NCBI RefSeq assembly: GCF_001278805.1
Contig: NZ_CP012602.1
Coordinates: 2,696,001-2,760,000, forward strand
Source of the DNA: Bacillus sp. FJAT-18017
GTDB lineage: Bacteria; Bacillota; Bacilli; Bacillales; Cytobacillaceae
Reading direction: 5' to 3'
DNA: 64,000 nucleotides
Of this stretch, positions 17,012 to 24,310 are shown piece after piece; the stretch's first letter is position 1, and every line of letters starts with the position of its first letter. Below the pieces are notes generated by a model. That model worked only from the letters and a program-made list of their open reading frames with translations, had not been told where the DNA came from and ran no database searches. The position numbers and the translations under genes were made by a program.

Positions 17012-17048
17012 AAAAATAAAAACAGCCCAATTCATATAAATTGGACTG
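17012..17048 (-). terminator. Intrinsic terminator of the nucleoside transporter gene
   Basis: Minus-strand stem CAGTCCAATT / AATTGGGCTG followed by TTTTTATTTTT; about 18 bases past the stop. Confidence 0.85.
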
Positions 17049-17065
17049 CCGTTGTATTTCTTTAT

Positions 17066-18241
17066 TTATAAAAATAATCCCACCATGATTCCTGTCAGGA
17101 CCGAGCCCATAGTTGCAACAAAGAGCACCTTTAGTCCAACCTTTGCCAGCAGGGTTGCCTGCTTTTGGTCCAGGGCTTGTACTGTTCCGAGGACAATTCC
17201 AATTGAAGAAAAGTTAGCAAAGGAAATTAAGAATGCCGAGACTATCCCAACAGTTTTTGGTGTCATGTCAGGAATCATTTTCTCAAAATCAAGCATGGCA
17301 ACAAACTCATTGGCTGCAACCTTCGTTCCCATAATTGAACCAGCCTGGACAATTTCGGAAGTCGGGATTCCCATAATAAATGCAACCGGCGCAAATACGT
17401 ACCCGAGGAGCTCCTGAAAGTTAATTCCGATGATTGCATCCAGAACGAAGTTAACCATTGCAAGCAATCCAATATAAGTGAGAACCATTGCCCCAACAAT
17501 CAAGGCAGTTTTCCCGCCAATCAACGCACCGTTGCCAATTGCTTCGAATAATGACTTTTCAGGAATCATTTCTTGTATATTAATTTCCTCATCTTCTTCT
17601 TTTGTAACGGGTGCAACGATTGATGAGAGAATCAAACCCGAAAAGATGTTAATTGGCAATGCGACCAGTACAAACTCAGGCGGTATCATTTGCATATACG
17701 CCCCTAGTATTGAACAGGAAACGGCAACGAGTGAAGATGTGACAACAATGAACAACCGGTTTGGCGAAAGCTTGGGCAAATAAGATTTTACTGATAGTAT
17801 CGCCGTCGTATCTCCAAATACCATTGAATTTACCGCAACAAATGATTCTACCATTGGTAATCCGGTTATCTTCGACACTGCACCTCCGATATATTTAATT
17901 GCGTACGGCAGAATCTTCGTATAGGTGAGAATCGAAAGCAAGGCAGATACAAATATAATCATCATGAGTACGTTGATAAAAAAGTACCCCTTTGTTGATA
18001 GATCTCCAAAAACAAAAGCAATTCCTTCATTTCCAAATGATAAAACCCTGTTAAAGCCGTCGATAATTTTTTGCAAAACCTTTTTACCAATAGCAGTGTT
18101 GAGCATAAACCAGGCGAGAAATAACTGCACAGCCAGCATAATAATAATCGCCCGATAATTAATGTTTTTCTTGTCATTTGACATCACCCAGGCAATACCA
18201 ATTAAAATCAGAATCCCTAATATCCCAATAAGAATGGACAT
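17066..18241 (-). CDS. Concentrative nucleoside transporter (NupC/CNT family)
   Basis: 391-aa membrane protein that couples nucleoside uptake to a proton or sodium gradient. It has about 10 hydrophobic segments; family landmarks are VLSFGNEGIAFVFGDL near 80-95, GLPMVESFVAVNSMVFG near 128-144 and the late ANFSSIGIVLGTVQAL. The start at 18241 is set by GGAGGCAGAAGG upstream; a start 14 codons earlier is less well supported. Length normal. Single-gene unit, no nucleoside-catabolic genes next to it. Confidence 0.9.
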   Translation of the reverse strand: MSILIGILGILILIGIAWVMSNDKKNINYRAIIIMLAVQLFLAWFMLNTAIGKKVLQKIIDGFNRVLSFGNEGIAFVFGDLSTKGYFFINVLMMIIFVSALLSILTYTKILPYAIKYIGGAVSKITGLPMVESFVAVNSMVFGDTTAILSVKSYLPKLSPNRLFIVVTSSLVAVSCSILGAYMQMIPPEFVLVALPINIFSGLILSSIVAPVTKEEDEEINIQEMIPEKSLFEAIGNGALIGGKTALIVGAMVLTYIGLLAMVNFVLDAIIGINFQELLGYVFAPVAFIMGIPTSEIVQAGSIMGTKVAANEFVAMLDFEKMIPDMTPKTVGIVSAFLISFANFSSIGIVLGTVQALDQKQATLLAKVGLKVLFVATMGSVLTGIMVGLFL

Positions 18242-18488
18242 ATCCTTCTGCCTCCAACCTATGTAGTTCAATTTAAAAGACATTCTATTTCCATTAGCTT
18301 CGCTTGTTTAGCATAACCCTTTAGTTGCAAACCAATTCAGCAGGCGTATATATCCGGATGGTATTCCCTGTTTAAAATCAAATATCCATAAGGCGAATGT
18401 TTAACAAAAACTCATTCTTACAAATGGAACGGTTTCGGAAGTTTTCCCATGAACTTAGATAGAATTCTATTTAGTGGGTAGCTTAATA

Positions 18489-18680
18489 TTCTTGACGACC
18501 ACACGGGTAAAAAAATGTAGTGCCCGGTCGTCAATAGAGGTTCTTGACGACCCTGCGGGTAAAAAATATAGTGCGCGGTCGTCAATAGAGGTTCTTGACG
18601 ACCCTGCGGGTAAAAAATATAGTGCGCGGTCGTCAATAGAGGTTCTCGACGACTTTGCTAGTAAAAAATCCGTCAATGAT
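18489..18680 (+). repeat. 51-bp tandem repeat with internal inverted arms
   Basis: Three full units (18489-18540, 52 bp; 18541-18591 and 18592-18642, 51 bp, identical) plus a degraded fourth (18643-18680). Each unit carries the arms TTGACGACC and GGTCGTCAA around a 26-base centre, so each can form a hairpin. Because 51 is a multiple of three, long frames stay open through the array on both strands, but they lack ribosome sites and are not taken as genes. Remaining parts of 18242-18921 show only terminators. Confidence 0.85.
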
Positions 18681-18713
18681 TTGCCGTCCTTGTAAGTGTG
18701 CCATCCGACTCTA

Positions 18714-18751
18714 AGAAAAAATGGCAGAACCATGTACACATGATTCTGCCA
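18714..18751 (-). terminator. Second hairpin downstream of TRIC gene
   Basis: Minus-strand stem TGGCAGAA-CATGT / ACATG-TTCTGCCA followed by TTTTTTCTT. It lies beyond the first terminator and may be a backup or the end of a lost gene. Confidence 0.65.
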
Positions 18752-18860
18752 AGTTAAAGTTTCTTATAAATAAATGGATAGCAGGACATATCCCAGATTA
18801 TTAAGGTCGTTATAGCCAAATTAAACCGAAAGTAAACAGAAGCAACAAACTACATTATGT

Positions 18861-18896
18861 AAAAAAAGCGCTGCTCCTTAGTCTCAGAAGAGCGCT
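18861..18896 (-). terminator. Intrinsic terminator of the TRIC-type channel gene
   Basis: AGCGCT-CTTCT ... AGGAG-AGCGCT stem followed by seven T on the minus strand, 26 bases past the stop. Confidence 0.75.
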
Positions 18897-18921
18897 AATA
18901 GAAAATCCTATAATCAACGAT

Positions 18922-19548
18922 TCAGCCACCCAAACTACTTTTATTCTCATAAGAGACTGAGTGTGGCAGATTCCACTTAAAGCGGACTGACATGATTCTT
19001 AAAAAAACGATTGCGATAAAAAGGAATGCTGTGCCATAAGGCCCACGTATGAGGCCCAAACCAATGGTTAAACCAGCAAGCACCGCCCAAAGAGCATATA
19101 TTTCAGAATGAAAAATCATTGGCTTCCGGCCTGCAAAAACATCCCGGATCATCCCGCCGCCTGCACCAGTTATTGTAGCTGCTATAATGACAGCAATAAG
19201 GGGAGCCCCGATAGAAGCGGCATAATTTGCGCCTTGAATCGCAAATGCCGCCAAACCAATCGCATCAAAAATTACAATCATCTTTTTTATATGGTCCAGC
19301 CAGCCAATGGGCAAGAGAAACACAATTGTAATAGCTAAAAAGGCAACTTGAAATAAACTGCCTTGATTCCAAGTATCTTCAATTGGAACGCCAATTAACA
19401 GGTTTCGAATGAGTCCTCCGCCAAAGGCGGTTGTAAATCCTAGAACGTAAATCCCGACTATATCATAATCCTCTTCCCTTGCGATAAGGGCACCACTTAT
19501 AGCAAAAGCAAGAGTACCAATAATGTTTAGAATATCCCATGTTGTCAT
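18922..19548 (-). CDS. TRIC-type cation channel (UPF0126 family)
   Basis: 208-aa membrane protein with seven hydrophobic segments, built from two homologous three-helix halves. The family motif appears twice, as AFGGGLIRNLLIG (about 46-58) and GAGGGMIRDVFAGRKP (about 131-146); in characterised prokaryotic TRIC channels these kinked helices line a monovalent cation pore. The ATG at 19548 follows GGAGGG by six bases. A 3' remnant of a second copy of this gene lies at 41191-41373. Confidence 0.88.
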   Translation of the reverse strand: MTTWDILNIIGTLAFAISGALIAREEDYDIVGIYVLGFTTAFGGGLIRNLLIGVPIEDTWNQGSLFQVAFLAITIVFLLPIGWLDHIKKMIVIFDAIGLAAFAIQGANYAASIGAPLIAVIIAATITGAGGGMIRDVFAGRKPMIFHSEIYALWAVLAGLTIGLGLIRGPYGTAFLFIAIVFLRIMSVRFKWNLPHSVSYENKSSLGG

Positions 19549-19594
19549 GGCGAACCCTCCTCTCACTTATGGCTGTAAGTCTATACTATAACAT

Positions 19595-19626
19595 CAAAAA
19601 GATGTGGCTATCTAGAGCCACATCTT
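19595..19626 (-). terminator. Intrinsic terminator
   Basis: Perfect 11-bp stem AAGATGTGGCT / AGCCACATCTT then TTTG on the minus strand, 22 bases past the amidohydrolase stop. Confidence 0.8.
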
Positions 19627-19647
19627 ACTATCTGTACTAATCCTTTC

Positions 19648-20835
19648 CTACTCTAACCCGTAGAAGCCGCAAACAACAACTCCGACTGCCTTCGCTGCGA
19701 CGAGAAGGGCATCCTCATCAATATCAAATTTTGGATTATGATTAAAATAAGGTTTTTCGACTCCTTTAGGTGTACATGCAATGAAAAAGAAGCAGGAAGG
19801 GAATTTTTCAGCATAATATGCAAAGTCCTCGGATGGCGGCATTGCTGGAAATTCTTTTACTTCCTTAATATCCTTGTCATTCGCATTCTGAAGGAATCCG
19901 GCAACCTTCGCTGTTAATTCTGGGTCATTATATAAAGGTGGATAGTCATTTTCATACGTCAGATTACAGGTTACGCCGAATTCTTCTTCAAGACCCCGGG
20001 CAAGGCGCTTTACTTCTTTTTCAATGGTTTCCTTTGTTTCAACTGTCATATAACGGATATCGCCTTCAAGCTCGACACTATCTTTAATGACATTGAATGT
20101 TCCTTTTCCATCAAATGAACCAATTGTTATAACACCAATATCAAAAGGGCTTAACCGCCGGCTAATAATCGTTTGAGCCGCAGTTACAAAGTGGGCGCCA
20201 GCAACAATGGCATCATTTGCGAGATGCGGTGAAGAACCGTGCCCGCCCCTTCCGTTAATTTTCAACTTCATATAAGCCCTGCCGTTAAATGAATACCCGG
20301 CATGATAGCCAACAACACCTGCTGGCCCCATTGGAAGCAAGTGGATGCCGAATACATGATCCAGGTCGTCCAGTACACCTGACTCAACAATACTCTTTGC
20401 CCCGCCTGGAGGAACTTCTTCCGCATGCTGATGAATAATTTTAATCGTACCTGGAATTTCATCCTTTAATTGAATGAGGCAGTCCGCTAATACCAGCAAG
20501 TAGGCGGTATGGCCATCATGGCCGCATGCATGCATGACGCCTTCAGTTTTGGATTTATAAGGTACATCTGTTTCCTCAACGATAGGCAGCGCATCGAAAT
20601 CAGCGCGCAGGCCAATGTTTTTCCCCGGCTTGCCGCCTTTAATGGTGACGACAATTCCGTAACCATTACCAATATTCGATTGGACATCTACGTCCTTGCC
20701 CTTATAAAAATCAAGGATATATTGAGCTGTTTTTTCTTCTTTAAAAGAAAGCTCAGGATTTTCATGTAAATGCCTGCGTATCTGAATGATTTCATCCTCA
20801 CGGGATTCCAGCATTTCCATTAGACAACTTTTCAT
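19648..20835 (-). CDS. M20-family amidohydrolase (N-acyl-amino-acid type)
   Basis: 395-aa zinc or manganese hydrolase related to hippurate and N-acyl-L-amino acid amidohydrolases. The two-metal site is visible: HACGHDGH (about 103-110; Cys and His ligands), HQHAEEVPPGG with the catalytic Glu pair near 138, RGGHGSSPH near 196-204 with the lid-domain His, and FNHNPKFDID near the C terminus. Length is typical. It lies directly downstream of an MFS exporter gene on the same strand; each has its own terminator, so they are probably separate transcripts. Natural substrate unknown. Confidence 0.9.
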   Translation of the reverse strand: MKSCLMEMLESREDEIIQIRRHLHENPELSFKEEKTAQYILDFYKGKDVDVQSNIGNGYGIVVTIKGGKPGKNIGLRADFDALPIVEETDVPYKSKTEGVMHACGHDGHTAYLLVLADCLIQLKDEIPGTIKIIHQHAEEVPPGGAKSIVESGVLDDLDHVFGIHLLPMGPAGVVGYHAGYSFNGRAYMKLKINGRGGHGSSPHLANDAIVAGAHFVTAAQTIISRRLSPFDIGVITIGSFDGKGTFNVIKDSVELEGDIRYMTVETKETIEKEVKRLARGLEEEFGVTCNLTYENDYPPLYNDPELTAKVAGFLQNANDKDIKEVKEFPAMPPSEDFAYYAEKFPSCFFFIACTPKGVEKPYFNHNPKFDIDEDALLVAAKAVGVVVCGFYGLE

Positions 20836-20861
20836 GATGTTCTCATCCTTTCTCTATCTTT

Positions 20862-20888
20862 AAAAACGCCACAAAATGTGACGTTTTT
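20862..20888 (-). terminator. Intrinsic terminator of the MFS gene
   Basis: Stem AAAAACGTCACA / TGTGGCGTTTTT on the minus strand with the closing T-run inside the arm; 15 bases past the MFS stop. Confidence 0.8.
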
Positions 20889-20903
20889 AATTTCCAAAAG
20901 CAA

Positions 20904-22334
20904 TTATTCAGTAACAGGTTTCCGATTTCTTCCGGTTTGCGCATTATTTGTATTAGCAGACGTTTTACCTGCATCTGCAGGAACTAGGAAGATTATTGAA
21001 ATCAGTGATAGTATACCGAATAGGACGTTTACAATAATGCCTGTTGTTGCCGCTGTTTCAAGGCTTCCGTTTGCTGAAATTGCAGCGTATACAGCCGCGG
21101 AAATCGCGACACCGAACGCACTGCCAAGAGAGCTTGCCATCTTATATACCCCGGCTGCTTCACCGACTTTATCAGCTGGTGCGTTGGATACAGATGTATC
21201 TGTTGACGGAGTCGCATAAATGCCAAGTCCAAGCCCGAACAGCGCGAAACCGACGAAGACGACAATCGTATAAGGAAGGTCAGGCAAGAACGTCAAGCCC
21301 ATCATTGCCACACCGACTGTCGTAATGATGGTTCCCCAAATCATAGGTGATTTGGCGCCAACTTTTTGTAAAATTTTCTCCCCAACACGAATCATTGAAA
21401 GCACGGCAACTAAATAACCAAGTGAAAGCATTCCTGACTGGAATGAATTAAATCCTCGGCCCATTTGAACATACGTATTGGCTACCACCAGTGTGCCGGC
21501 AATCGCATTCAGCAGGAAATTTGAAATCGTCGCACCAGTATATGGCATGTTTTTAAACACAGCAAAATCAATTAATACGACATCTTTACTCTTTTCCACT
21601 CTGACAAAGACAATTAAACCAATAATCGTGATTGCCAATAGAACAAGTGAAAGCGGGCTTGTCCAACCTAAATCAGATCCGAAGTTAATAAATACATTCA
21701 ACGCTAGCATGGTAATAATGAAAATAGCTAAACCAGTATAATCAAATCTGAATTTACCTGCAGATTCCTGTTTGCTCTCTGGGGTATCTTTAAGTAGGAA
21801 CATACCAAGAATGGCGAAGATGATGGAAAAAATAAAAATCCATCTCCACCCCAAATACGTTGCGATTGCGCCTCCGGCAAAAGAAGCAACGCCAGAGCCG
21901 CCCCATGAACCGATTGACCAATAACTTAGTGCGCGCTGGCGATCTTTCCCCTCGAAATATGCTTTCATCAAGGCAATGGTCGATGGCATGATAAACGCAG
22001 CAGATAGCCCCTGGATAACTCGTCCAATAATCAATAATGCCGCACCCTGGGCAAACACTAGGCATAGAGAACCGATAATACTAAAAATAAAGCCGATATT
22101 GGCAATTTTTTTACGGCCAATTTTATCTGCAAGGCCGCCAGCTGCAACAATAAACATACCCGAGAACAATGCCGTTACACTGATTGCAATGTTAACTGTC
22201 TCAAGTGGAATTCCTAAATCTGACTGTACTGCCGGTACCACATTGACGATCGCTTGTGCAAACAGCCAGAATGTAATAACTCCAAACACAATTCCTGTAA
22301 TCATCTTATCTGTACCTTTATAACTTGTTTCCAC
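20904..22334 (-). CDS. MFS drug/metabolite exporter (DHA2-like)
   Basis: 476-aa transporter with about 14 hydrophobic segments, the layout of the DHA2 proton-antiporter branch (QacA, LmrB, NorB relatives). Motif A is GGLADKIGRKK (about 66-76) in the loop after segment 2, and GRVIQGLSAAFIMPS (about 103-117) is the motif B region with its buried Arg. The start is GTG, seven bases after AGGAGG. Substrate unknown. No TetR or MarR regulator gene beside it; the 565-base upstream gap may hold regulatory sites. Confidence 0.88.
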   Translation of the reverse strand: METSYKGTDKMITGIVFGVITFWLFAQAIVNVVPAVQSDLGIPLETVNIAISVTALFSGMFIVAAGGLADKIGRKKIANIGFIFSIIGSLCLVFAQGAALLIIGRVIQGLSAAFIMPSTIALMKAYFEGKDRQRALSYWSIGSWGGSGVASFAGGAIATYLGWRWIFIFSIIFAILGMFLLKDTPESKQESAGKFRFDYTGLAIFIITMLALNVFINFGSDLGWTSPLSLVLLAITIIGLIVFVRVEKSKDVVLIDFAVFKNMPYTGATISNFLLNAIAGTLVVANTYVQMGRGFNSFQSGMLSLGYLVAVLSMIRVGEKILQKVGAKSPMIWGTIITTVGVAMMGLTFLPDLPYTIVVFVGFALFGLGLGIYATPSTDTSVSNAPADKVGEAAGVYKMASSLGSAFGVAISAAVYAAISANGSLETAATTGIIVNVLFGILSLISIIFLVPADAGKTSANTNNAQTGRNRKPVTE

Positions 22335-22899
22335 GAAAAAACCTCCTGATGAGTCAAATAAAACCTTTGTAATATTGTTTGATAGTATTTCCGTCTTCTT
22401 GCGTAATCATTTACAAACAACAAAACAAATACCCGCGAAAGCGCGTATAGGTGTGAGTGTTTCCAGCTGGATAACAGTAAACTGTCATTTGTCATTCACT
22501 TACTCCTTGTATTGTTAATTGTAGAACTTTCACCGCAGGTTAGTGAGTTGTTATTTGCCCATCTTCCGGCTTTATTAAGTGATAAATTTTACCTGAAGTA
22601 ATTTAAATCAAATAAAGCAGGTCAATATTTCACCACTTTGCTTAAAAAGGTTTAACAATAGCTGTGGCAGGCTAAATGATTATGATTAAGGTGGATATTC
22701 AGTCCTTTTTAGTTGGCAAGAGGGTAAATTTGTTTAATTTGAAGAGCATTTCGTGAGGCAGTTATAGTGGCAGGAAATGAAGAACCCGGCCTTCTATTAG
22801 AAGAAGGCCGGGTTTAATTAAGTTTATTAAGTATCATGAATTGACGCTTTTAGGAACAGACTTCTATCCTTACCGGGATTTTGCTAAGTCCCTTTCAAC
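22335..22899. other. Intergenic region with a strong bidirectional terminator
   Basis: The only clear element is a 12-bp perfect stem at 22783-22815 (AACCCGGCCTTC / GAAGGCCGGGTT) with flanking T-runs, 85 bases past the end of the ywnB-like gene and usable from either side. No gene is seen in the rest. Confidence 0.7.
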
Positions 22900-23537
22900 T
22901 TACTCTGCTTCGCCAACAACAGTAAATCGCTCATTTATGTGCTGTGGATCTTCAATTTCATCTAAAACTGCAATTGCGTAATCGGAATAGCTAATATAAC
23001 TTTCACCTTTAGAATTTACGAGTAGATGGTCTTTTCCCGACTTATAAGAACCAGTTCTTTTTCCATCTGGATCAAATACGGCAGAAGGACTGATAAATGT
23101 CCAAGTTATATCGGTTGTCGACTGCAATTCTTGTAAATTTCGGCCTTGCCTTTTTGCTGTTGGTTTAACGAAATCTGGAAACTCAGGTGTATCAATTAGC
23201 TGAACAGTTTTATTTTCATCGACATAAAGGCTCCCAGCACCCCCACAATGATCGCTCTTGTATTTGTTCCTTTTAAGGCCTCAATTAAAGCATGGCCAGC
23301 ATCAACATGAGCTTGCTCTTCACCAAGTGGAGCGCCGAATGCATTAACGACTACTTCGAATTGCTTCACATCATCTTGTAAAAGGTCAAAAATATTCTTT
23401 TCAATTACCCCAACATTCTTTTCTTTTAGTTTTGACTTATCCCTTACAATAGCAGTAACTTGATGTCCCCTGCTAACAGCTTCTTTTAATATAAGACTGC
23501 CTACTTTCCCGCTTGCACCAATAATTCCAATTTTCAT
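22900..23537 (-). pseudogene. ywnB: NAD(P)-binding oxidoreductase (YwnB-like), frameshifted
   Basis: Rossmann-fold NAD(P)H-binding protein. The first frame starts MKIGIIGASGKVGS, with the dinucleotide loop GASGKVG, and SD AGGAGG six bases ahead. After about 95 codons it runs off frame at a G5 run (C run 23240-23244 on the plus strand); a sixth G would give VGGAGSLYVDENKTVQLID and join the second frame, which continues with TPEFPDFVKP, TWTFISPSAVFDP and SYSDYAIAVLDEIE to the stop at 22900. Restored length is about 212 aa, normal for the family. A slipped homopolymer, natural or technical. Divergent from the Rrf2 gene. Confidence 0.8.
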
Positions 23538-23566
23538 AAGGAACCTCCTAGAAGACAAAATTAAGT

Positions 23567-23604
23567 TGTAATCAATCCGATTACATGTAATCATTGTAGT
23601 TACA
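23567..23604. promoter_or_regulatory. Two adjoining palindromic operators, ywnB side
   Basis: TGTAATCAATCCGATTACA at 23567-23585 is a perfect 7-5-7 palindrome. Directly after it, 23586-23604 has the same geometry with half-sites TGTAATC and AGTTACA. They lie 30-67 bases upstream of the oxidoreductase start, where a repressor would block its promoter. The likely binder is the Rrf2-type protein encoded opposite. Confidence 0.75.
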
Positions 23605-23659
23605 GTGGGGTTATATGTCAACGAAACAAAACTCTTTTAATATGATTAACTTTTTACGT

Positions 23660-23689
23660 TATAATACACGTGTAATCAAATGAATTACA
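23660..23689 (+). promoter_or_regulatory. ywnA promoter -10 and third operator
   Basis: TATAAT at 23660-23665 is a perfect -10 box; at 17 bases upstream the -35 (TTAATA) is weak. Immediately downstream, 23671-23689 reads TGTAATC-AAATG-AATTACA, the same 7-5-7 operator with one mismatch, placed over the start of transcription. This suggests autorepression. Confidence 0.7.
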
Positions 23690-23717
23690 TTTTCCCGAAA
23701 AAAGGAAGGTGACTGAG

Positions 23718-24158
23718 ATGTCCATCAGCAGCAGATTTTCCGTAGGAATTCATATATTAACGCTGATTGAAATAAATAAAGGTGGAGTTAGTTCCTCAGA
23801 ATTTTTAGCAAGAAGTGTGAACACGAACCCGGCCGTCATTAGAAAAATAATGGGGATGCTTAAGAAAGCTGGATTAATTAAGGTACAACCTGGTATTGCT
23901 GGGGCAGAGCTCGCAAAAGATTTATCTGATATTACCTTGCTGGATGTTTATAAAGCAGTTAGTGTTGTTAAGGATAATGAACTTTTTAGCATGCATGAGA
24001 ATCCAAATCCTGATTGTATTGTTGGACGAAATATTCAAACTTCAGTCGAACCACTCTTTTTCAGTGCTCAAACTGCATTAGAGAAAGTTCTTGAAAAAGT
24101 AACGATTGACGATATAGTAAAAGATGTTATTGAAAAAGAAAAAATGCTAAGTAATTAG
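23718..24158 (+). CDS. ywnA: Rrf2-family transcriptional regulator (YwnA-like)
   Basis: 146-aa winged-helix regulator. The N-terminal wHTH reads SSRFSVGIHILTLIEI and SSEFLARSVNTNPAVIRKIM (recognition helix), then GLIKVQPGIAGAELAKD as the wing. It has a single Cys (NPDCIVG) in the region where Fe-S-binding Rrf2 proteins carry three, so an Fe-S cluster is unlikely; a one-Cys redox switch is possible. The ATG at 23718 follows AAGGAAGG; an in-frame GTG three codons earlier overlaps that site. Divergent from the YwnB-like gene, as in Bacillus subtilis, and flanked by matching operators. Confidence 0.88.
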   Translation: MSISSRFSVGIHILTLIEINKGGVSSSEFLARSVNTNPAVIRKIMGMLKKAGLIKVQPGIAGAELAKDLSDITLLDVYKAVSVVKDNELFSMHENPNPDCIVGRNIQTSVEPLFFSAQTALEKVLEKVTIDDIVKDVIEKEKMLSN

Positions 24159-24267
24159 TAAAACATAATCATACTGTCTTTTGCAGTATTAACGATAATA
24201 TTGAGCGCGGTTTAATCAAAAAACTGGTATATAACTCTTTCTCATCCCTTATAATAATCCTTTACCG

Positions 24268-24310
24268 AAAAAAAGCCATTGCAGCCTTTTTAAAGCAGCA
24301 ATGACTTTTT
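24268..24310 (-). terminator. Bidirectional terminator
   Basis: Stem GTCATTGCTGC / GCTGCAATGGC with T-runs on both outer sides; it follows the AraC-type gene immediately and also lies past the Rrf2 gene. Confidence 0.8.

Noticed and set aside
18242..18420. Purine riboswitch upstream of the nucleoside transporter
   Set aside because: The conserved purine-aptamer joining sequences are not there.
18489..18680. CRISPR array
   Set aside because: The units are contiguous with no unique spacers, and no cas genes are present.
18467..18739. 90-residue frame with 17-residue peptide repeats across the tandem array
   Set aside because: No ribosome site; openness is explained by a repeat length divisible by three, and frames are open on both strands.
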